Below, one piece after another: positions 7,298 through 12,597 of a DNA stretch of 36,533 nucleotides. The stretch's first letter is position 1. Each line of letters begins with the position of its first letter. The notes beneath the pieces were generated by a model. That model was not told where the DNA came from. It did no database searches and was given only the letters and a program-made list of their open reading frames with translations. Source of the stretch: Bacteroidales bacterium UBA5429 (GTDB lineage Bacteria; Bacteroidota; Bacteroidia; Bacteroidales; WCHB1-69); NCBI GenBank assembly GCA_002427605.1, contig DIRT01000009.1:1-36533 (forward strand), read 5' to 3'. The position numbers and the translations under genes are program-made.

Positions 7298-9001
7298 TTA
7301 TATTCTGCTTAGCTCCTCCATCAATGCTTTCCGCTTGGGATATTCGCTTTTGAGGTGTAAAATGAGTTCATAGGCTTTGTCTCTTGCACCAAGATTGATA
7401 ATCCTACGGATATATCTACATGCCTCCTGATAATGATTTCTACCCATGTTGTCTCTCGTGTATTCGGTGATTCCTTTAGTGTATAATGTGACAACCTCAG
7501 CGGAAAAATCCTTGGCAAGATATTTTTCATATTTTTCAATTGTTCTAAAAGTGGGATTCTCTTTGACTAATTCCAGCAGTCTGTCCCACCATTCTTCTTT
7601 AATGAAAATATCGGCAATTAAATTGGTATTAGGCCATCGACTTTCATTTCTAATATCCTGAATGACAGCTTCAATAAACTCTTTCCACTCTTCGGGTTTG
7701 ACGTAATCTTTTAATATTTGAAAATAATCTTGCTCTTTTCTGAAATTGTCAATAAATAGCAGACGCGCATATTCGATAATTTTTTCGGTATCATGCTGAG
7801 CTTGTGCTATTTTTAACAACCAGTTATACCATTCCCATACCAAACCCAGTTTTTTTGAATCATAATTCAATCCATCCTGAGCTATGGCAACTGCTCGGTC
7901 ATAATTCGCTTTTAACATTGCTTTTTGAATCGCTTTCCGTCTTAGGTCAGGATTTGTAATATTTTGCTCTACATATTGATCTGCAGCACTTTCACCTTTA
8001 AATTTTAATACAATGTTGTATTTTATCTTTTGTGCTTTTTCAGTTGTATATTCAGATTTTTGTGTTTTATCGATGACTTTAAAAATAGCTTCCATTTCTT
8101 CTTCTGTTTGTAAAAGAGATTCAGCAAGACTTAAAATACCGATATGCCAGTTCCAATCCGAATAAATTCCTTTACCAAAAGAGGTACAACAATAATTGAA
8201 CATTTGTTTCCTAATCTCTTCAGGCAACGGATTTTGGGCAATAGTCCAAAGTATATCGTAGGCAGTTTCAACCAATCCATACATTTCACCATCACTGTCA
8301 TCCGAAACCTCGAGGAGATCGCTCACTTCTTCCATAATAGCGGTACAAATCAAAAAGGCGGTATTGTAATTGCGGTTTTCAACCTGTTTTTCTGCTGTAT
8401 TGAGAAGTGTAGAGATGGAATGGGTTACCATCCCTACACCCGACCACTCGATAAACCCATGTCTATTGGTTGCCATATTCAGGGTTGCCCTTACTTGATC
8501 TGAATATAACTCTTTAGTTTCATCGGGATTGAATTGCGCAAATGACGACAAAAATAGGTTTCTGAAAGATCTGTTTGTAGATGCCTGTTCAACTATAAAT
8601 AGCTTCAGTTCATCATGAGATATAATTTCGAGCAATTCGTTAACCTGTTCAGTAATGGTTTTGCGTTTTGCGGGTTGATCAGAGAGGGTTGTTTGCTTTG
8701 GATTTTCCTCTATTTCGATGTACTGATCCTCCATTTCTTCTCGCAGGTAATACAAGGCAGCCACCACGTGCTTGCACACCGGACCTAAATCGTAGGGACA
8801 ATCGCAGTCATAATCGGTGATCATTCCATCTTCAAGACTAATTTGGACAGTATAATACACGCTCCCTTCAACAATAAACTCATATTCACCCGAACTGATT
8901 TCATCGGGATCATGAACATGTCCATCTTCATAGTACTGCAAACCCCGATTCAGTATGGTTTTGTCTATATAATTCTCAAATTGGTTTAGCGGAACCGGCA
9001 T
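7298..9001 (-). CDS. SWIM zinc-finger domain protein
   Basis: 567 aa from the ATG at 9001 (MPVPLNQFENYIDKTILNRG). An upstream in-frame start at 9034 exists, but the promoter -7 element at 9024-9031 lies between the two, so 9001 is the better choice. Residues 66-78 give the SWIM signature C-x-C-x7-C-x-H (CDCPYDLGPVCKH), a zinc-binding fold that contacts DNA or protein. The remainder is a long alpha-helical region (about 100-567) with repeated Trp/Tyr/Leu helices of TPR-like look. SWIM proteins of this build occur widely in bacteria, sometimes beside helicases or vWA/MoxR modules; none is present here. Its partner and role are unknown. It begins the accessory stretch shared with RhuM and Fic. 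Confidence 0.85.
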   Translation of the reverse strand: MPVPLNQFENYIDKTILNRGLQYYEDGHVHDPDEISSGEYEFIVEGSVYYTVQISLEDGMITDYDCDCPYDLGPVCKHVVAALYYLREEMEDQYIEIEENPKQTTLSDQPAKRKTITEQVNELLEIISHDELKLFIVEQASTNRSFRNLFLSSFAQFNPDETKELYSDQVRATLNMATNRHGFIEWSGVGMVTHSISTLLNTAEKQVENRNYNTAFLICTAIMEEVSDLLEVSDDSDGEMYGLVETAYDILWTIAQNPLPEEIRKQMFNYCCTSFGKGIYSDWNWHIGILSLAESLLQTEEEMEAIFKVIDKTQKSEYTTEKAQKIKYNIVLKFKGESAADQYVEQNITNPDLRRKAIQKAMLKANYDRAVAIAQDGLNYDSKKLGLVWEWYNWLLKIAQAQHDTEKIIEYARLLFIDNFRKEQDYFQILKDYVKPEEWKEFIEAVIQDIRNESRWPNTNLIADIFIKEEWWDRLLELVKENPTFRTIEKYEKYLAKDFSAEVVTLYTKGITEYTRDNMGRNHYQEACRYIRRIINLGARDKAYELILHLKSEYPKRKALMEELSRI

Positions 9002-9023
9002 AATGTGTTTTGTTTTAAAAGAG

Positions 9024-9031
9024 CAAATATA
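9024..9031 (-). promoter_or_regulatory. Promoter -7 element for the SWIM gene
   Basis: TATATTTG on the minus strand matches TAnnTTTG and lies 23 nt before the ATG at 9001. It decides against the longer start at 9034, which would precede the transcript. Confidence 0.6.
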
Positions 9032-9047
9032 CAACTATTTTGAATTT

Positions 9048-10088
9048 TTATTCATTTAATGATTTGTTATCCAATTTATTAATCAATTTATCAAAATCAG
9101 ATTGAAATAATTGGTCTTGTATAATCCTGTATTTTTCAAATTCGGTTTCTGCATATTCATTTGCCATTTCATGACTTATTTTTCCGGCATTTTGCAATAT
9201 TTCTCTATCGTCATGTTGAAGAAACAAATCTAAACGTTTTGCCCAATCTTCCATTGTCATTGGAATTTTACGTTTGGCTCTATTTTCTGCTAAATCAAGA
9301 TAAGCATTTACAATTCTTCCTAATGAGTCTAATTCATCTTTTGTAAGATAATTTTTTGCAATCGTAACATCTGATTTTAGAATTTTCCCGTTGGGACTGT
9401 TTTTCCATGAAGTCAATCCCATGTATTCTTTTTGACTATCTGCACGTTCAACGATCAATTCTGCCGCAGTATGTTGATGAATGGCATAGTGAAGTTTATT
9501 TTGAACTTTTGCAAAGAATTCTTTTGTAATGATCGCGTCTTTATTATAATCAATACTTGTTGCATAAATATCAGTAACTTTTTGGTAAAACCGCCGTTCA
9601 CTCAGTCGAATTTCGCGAATTTCTTCAAGTAAATGCTCAAAATAATCTTCATCTAGAAAAGCACCATTTTCCATTCTTTTTCGGTCAAGAACATATCCTT
9701 TTATTGCAAACTCTTTCAACACTTGCGTTGCCCATTGTCTAAATTGTGTAGCACGAACTGAATTCACCCTGTACCCTACTGATATAATCGCGTCTAAATT
9801 ATAAAATTCCACATCACGGTTTACTGTTCGATTTCCCTCTTGTTGAACTATTCGAAATTTTCGAATAGTTGCTTGTTCCTGAATTTCCCCGCTTTTATAT
9901 ATTTCTTTTAAGTGATAATTAATGGTATTAACCTCAACATCAAACAATTCTGACATTAATTTTTGACTAAGCCAAATTGTTTCATCTTCATAGCGAACTT
10001 CAATTGTTGATGTTTTACTTTGATTGGTAAAAATCAAAAATTCCGCTGTACTATTTCTAATTTGTATTTTCTTACTTTTATCTATCAT
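9048..10088 (-). CDS. rhuM: RhuM family protein (virulence protein RhuM, PF13310-type)
   Basis: 346 aa from the ATG at 10088 (a TTG one codon upstream is less likely). The N-terminal third has the family's DNA-binding-like region, LSQKLMSELFDVEVNTINYH, followed by the hallmark RKFRIVQQEGNRTVNRDVEF and YNLDAIISVGYRVNSVRATQ with FRQWATQVLKEFAIKGYVLD. This resembles the KilA-N/BRO-type modules of phage antirepressors. The C-terminal half is helical and polar. RhuM was named from a Salmonella pathogenicity island; the biochemical function is not established. Family members usually sit in accessory islands, often next to toxin-like or restriction genes. Here the neighbour is a Fic protein, transcribed the same way. 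Confidence 0.88.
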   Translation of the reverse strand: MIDKSKKIQIRNSTAEFLIFTNQSKTSTIEVRYEDETIWLSQKLMSELFDVEVNTINYHLKEIYKSGEIQEQATIRKFRIVQQEGNRTVNRDVEFYNLDAIISVGYRVNSVRATQFRQWATQVLKEFAIKGYVLDRKRMENGAFLDEDYFEHLLEEIREIRLSERRFYQKVTDIYATSIDYNKDAIITKEFFAKVQNKLHYAIHQHTAAELIVERADSQKEYMGLTSWKNSPNGKILKSDVTIAKNYLTKDELDSLGRIVNAYLDLAENRAKRKIPMTMEDWAKRLDLFLQHDDREILQNAGKISHEMANEYAETEFEKYRIIQDQLFQSDFDKLINKLDNKSLNE

Positions 10089-10159
10089 CAAATCTGTTAT
10101 TTATATCGATTTGTAAATATACCATGACATCTAATTCACGAAACAAAGATACAAAAACA

Positions 10160-10194
10160 TTTCGGATTTCGGAGGGCGGATTTCGACTTTCCTT
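10160..10194. repeat. 7-bp repeat array abutting the Fic gene stop
   Basis: Read on the minus strand, five heptads (AAGGAAA, GTCGAAA, TCCGCCC, then TCCGAAA twice) begin at the base after the Fic TAG stop. Stop plus first unit, TAGAAGGAA, is identical to the stop junction of the metallophosphoesterase gene at 36320. Confidence 0.7.
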
Positions 10195-11298
10195 CTACCT
10201 TCTCAATTGATAATTGGTGCTTCTTCCACCGCCTTCTTCTTGCTGTAAGATTCCCTTTTCGATCAGATCCTTGATGTCGCGGATGGCGGTATCTTGTGAA
10301 CACTTGCAGATTTTCGCCCATTTTGAGGATTGTAGCTTTCCAACAAAGTCGCCGTCAAGTAATTTGTTGAGCATTAAAATTTGTCGCTCGTTGAGAGATG
10401 TTTGAGCATGTTGAGTCCAAAACTCTGCTTTTGTCAGTATGTTTTCCAATATTTTTTCGGAAGATAGTATGGCTCTTTTTAGACATTTCAAAAACCAATT
10501 GAGCCAAAGTGTGATATCGCTGTCACTGTTGTTTCGCTGAGTTTTTTCTAGCGTTTCGTAATATTTTTTCCGTTCTTTGTTAATTTGTGTGGACATGCTG
10601 TAAAACCGCTGATTACTTTTATCGCTTCGAGCCAACAACATATCACTGATTGCCCGGGCAATACGTCCATTGCCATCGTCAAACGGGTGGATGATCACAA
10701 ACCACAAATGAGATATGGCAGCTTTCAGTACATCATCAATTTTCATCTTACTGTTCAGCCATTGAAGAAAGTGATCCATCTCTGCTTTGACATCCTGAGC
10801 TAACACGGCTTCGTAATGTACTTTTTCGCGTCCAAAACCTCCGGAAACAACCTGCATTTCACCGGTTCGGTATTGTGCCACTTTTATGGCATAGAGTCCG
10901 CTGCGTCCGGTTGGGAAAAGAGATCCGTGCCAGCCCAAAAGACGTTCTTCCGTGAGCGGTTGATCGTAGTTTTGTGTGGCATCGAGCATCATATCTACAA
11001 TACCGTCGATGTTTCGGGCAGAACTGACCAGTCCCCCCACTTCAATCCCCAAACGGCGAGCGATAGAGGAACGAACTTGCGCTTTGTTTAGTTTTTCTCC
11101 TTCAATTTCGGAAGATTTCAACACATCAAGTGTCATATTTTTGAGTGATGCTTCTTCCTGCATATCAAAACCAAGCGCGCTCATTTTGCCTAACAATCGT
11201 CCTTGTAAATGACGCACTTCCGCCAATATTGGGCTAATTTTCTTTTCATCCCATTTGAAATCGGTCCAGTTTTCGTGTTGATAAATGTAGAGTCCCAT
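10195..11298 (-). CDS. Fic family protein with DUF4172-like N-terminus and self-inhibitory motif
   Basis: 367 aa from the ATG at 11298. The frame is open up to 11424, but the first 42 codons run through the promoter and operator-like repeats, and family members start like MGLYIYQHENWTDFKWDEKK. Fic enzymes transfer AMP (or related groups) from nucleotides to target proteins. Here the N-terminus is DUF4172-like, residues 62-67 (SSEIEG) fit the inhibitory (S/T)xxxE(G/N) helix motif of class II Fic proteins, and residues 204-215 are the intact active site HPFDDGNGRIAR. The C-terminus (about 300-367; SSKWAKICKCSQDTAIRDIK) looks like a winged helix that could bind DNA. The protein should be catalytically competent but self-restrained. 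It may repress its own promoter; this is inference from the repeats upstream. Confidence 0.9.
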   Translation of the reverse strand: MGLYIYQHENWTDFKWDEKKISPILAEVRHLQGRLLGKMSALGFDMQEEASLKNMTLDVLKSSEIEGEKLNKAQVRSSIARRLGIEVGGLVSSARNIDGIVDMMLDATQNYDQPLTEERLLGWHGSLFPTGRSGLYAIKVAQYRTGEMQVVSGGFGREKVHYEAVLAQDVKAEMDHFLQWLNSKMKIDDVLKAAISHLWFVIIHPFDDGNGRIARAISDMLLARSDKSNQRFYSMSTQINKERKKYYETLEKTQRNNSDSDITLWLNWFLKCLKRAILSSEKILENILTKAEFWTQHAQTSLNERQILMLNKLLDGDFVGKLQSSKWAKICKCSQDTAIRDIKDLIEKGILQQEEGGGRSTNYQLRR

Positions 11299-11318
11299 GA
11301 TCATTGCTATTGAAAGTG

Positions 11319-11326
11319 CAAAGATA
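11319..11326 (-). promoter_or_regulatory. Promoter -7 element for the Fic gene
   Basis: TATCTTTG on the minus strand matches TAnnTTTG, about 20 nt before the ATG at 11298. It supports the short start. Confidence 0.6.
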
Positions 11327-11334
11327 TAACTTTT

Positions 11335-11377
11335 GCGGAGAATAAACGATCTATTCTTCGCATTTTTGCGTAGAATA
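11335..11377. promoter_or_regulatory. Operator-like repeats upstream of the Fic gene
   Basis: Three copies of GCGnAGAATA: GCGGAGAATA at 11335-11344 (plus), TATTCTTCGC at 11352-11361 (same motif on minus) and GCGTAGAATA at 11368-11377 (plus). The first two form an inverted repeat at the -33 region of the Fic promoter, and the third is a direct repeat. The arrangement looks like a repressor site; autoregulation by the Fic protein's C-terminal winged helix is a guess. Confidence 0.45.
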
Positions 11378-11452
11378 ACGCTCTTAATCTCTGCAAAATT
11401 TGAGAAGATTAATAATTTTTGCATAGTAATGCCATTTATTCGGGGTTATTTT

Positions 11453-11557
11453 GAAGGCGGAAGGCGGAAGGCGGAGGGCGGAGGGCGGAATGAAATTACG
11501 AATTACGAATTACGAATTACGAATTACGATTCCTAATTTTAGAATTTAGAATCGTAT
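11453..11557. repeat. Composite 7-bp repeat array
   Basis: Fifteen heptads in one register: GAAGGCG x3, GAGGGCG x2, a mixed GAATGAA, ATTACGA x5, then TTCCTAA, TTTTAGA, ATTTAGA and ATCGTAT. It is the clearest example in the window of unlike heptamers joined without a phase break. It fills part of the 444-nt gene-free stretch between the Fic start and the ORF at 11743. Confidence 0.8.
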
Positions 11558-11677
11558 TTTTAGCTTCATTAGGTACATAATTCTCTAAAATTCACGTATA
11601 TAAATCCGAAATATAAATCATAATGTTCCCCTTCAAAAGATTTCAAATTTCTTCCTTCTTATTTCTGACTTTATTCG

Positions 11678-11685
11678 TATCTTTG
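11678..11685 (+). promoter_or_regulatory. Promoter -7 element for the small ORF pair
   Basis: TATCTTTG matches TAnnTTTG. The predicted transcript begins near 11692, so the ORF's earlier ATG at 11623 cannot be used and the ATG at 11743 is the likely start. Confidence 0.5.
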
Positions 11686-11742
11686 TTGCGTAAAAGAAGT
11701 ACTCTACACAACCTAAACAAACTACTACTAAAACTAAATATT

Positions 11743-11928
11743 ATGCTTAAAGACAGACTACAACTTTACAAAGAAATTGAGAACGAAAGAAACTCAAAAC
11801 TTTTAGTGTTTATCACAGGTGATAGACCAAATCTTGAAACGCAAATTTCATCTGAAATGCAAGACTATTTCGTTAATCACCTTGATAAATTTAATCTTCC
11901 TTTTAATGTAATATTATGGAATCAATAA
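11743..11928 (+). CDS. Short ORF resembling the N-terminus of SDH-type Clp-fold serine protease
   Basis: 61-residue protein from the ATG at 11743. The text LQLYKEIENERNSKLLVFIT and GDRPNLETQISSEMQDYFVN resembles, from memory, the first strand-helix units of the SDH/Clp-fold serine proteinase family (normally near 290 aa), whose catalytic Ser and Lys come much later and are absent here. It ends FNVILWNQ with no continuation in any frame nearby, so it is either a truncated remnant or a free-standing small protein. It has its own promoter and overlaps the next ORF by 13 nt, which suggests translational coupling and argues that both may be real. Confidence 0.4.
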   Translation: MLKDRLQLYKEIENERNSKLLVFITGDRPNLETQISSEMQDYFVNHLDKFNLPFNVILWNQ

Positions 11929-12119
11929 ATAGTACTGTATTAGTGAATTATGAAACATCTGACACTTCCGTAACGGATAACGTTTATCAAACTCCAACGG
12001 AACATACAGACAATCTTTCATTTGCGTTAAAGAATGATATCATTATTGATTATTCATTAGCAGAAATTGAAGTGTCTGATGTTAATGAGAATTTGCAACC
12101 AAAGATTTTAAAGGAATAA
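11916..12119 (+). CDS. Short acidic ORF overlapping the upstream small ORF
   Basis: 67 residues, acidic and rich in Asn, Thr, Val and Ile (KNDIIIDYSLAEIEVSDV), with no membrane segment, cysteine pattern or known domain that I recognise. Its ATG lies inside the last codons of the upstream ORF, and an in-frame stop lies just before it, so it is a separate cistron rather than a frameshifted extension. It could be a small partner protein or non-coding. The DNA after it is made of interspersed repeats. Confidence 0.35.
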   Translation: MESINSTVLVNYETSDTSVTDNVYQTPTEHTDNLSFALKNDIIIDYSLAEIEVSDVNENLQPKILKE

Positions 12120-12424
12120 GTAGCGCACAACACATGTGTACTTTTTCTCTAAAACTTCAACCTTCAAATTAACCTCGAAGGGGTGACATTATGAAATATG
12201 AAATAAGAAGTTAGAAATTTGAAATATGGCAATTTATATCGTAATTTATTGTAAATCAAGCATATCAATAGCCATGTCCTTTAACCTCCCCCCTGCCCCC
12301 TCCGAAGGAGGGGTGCTCTTCGGAAGGCTTTTCAAAAAGAGCAGATTGTTCCCATCCTTGGAGGGGCTAGGTGAGGTCGATTCGTAATTCGTAATTAACA
12401 CTCCATATCAAAGATGGTAGATTT

Positions 12425-12497
12425 GCTAGAGTGGGGTGATAGATTAAGCAAAGAGACACCTCAAATCCTGCCCCCCTTTTATTTTTATTTCAAAAAG
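12425..12497 (+). repeat. Interspersed G-run/C-run element, copy C
   Basis: GAGTGGGG at 12429-12436 and CCCCCC at 12471-12476, 34 nt apart, then an AT-rich tail. The middle (GCAAAGAGACACCTC) aligns with copies A and B. Confidence 0.65.
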
Positions 12498-12542
12498 AAA
12501 AAGATAAAAGATAAAATTAAGAACCACAAGAAAAGCAGCACG

Positions 12543-12572
12543 AAAAAAAAGAGTGCCGTAAAGACACTCTTT
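12543..12572 (-). terminator. Intrinsic terminator after pntB
   Basis: Stem AAAGAGTG (12548-12555) with CACTCTTT (12565-12572), 9-nt loop. Read on the minus strand it is followed by a run of T (the A-run from 12543), 26 nt after the pntB stop. Confidence 0.8.
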
Positions 12573-12597
12573 CTGATATTCGAAAAATTATTTCTTA

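Larger units (their letters stand above)
12120..12597. other. Gene-free stretch of repeats between the small ORFs and pntB
   Basis: Holds ACCTCGAAGGGGTGACATTA (from 12172), the 23-nt inverted partner of 7173-7195 (12261-12283), a CCCCTCC-GAA-GGAGGGG hairpin (12297-12313), a second hairpin with GCTCTT/AAGAGC arms (12315-12342), a short TTCGTAA heptad run near 12380-12396, interspersed element copy C and the pntB terminator. I see no credible gene; an ORF at 12414-12635 is built from the repeat and a Lys-rich tract. Confidence 0.6.

Noticed and set aside
11453..11557. CRISPR array
   Set aside because: Units are seven bases without spacers and no cas genes are present.
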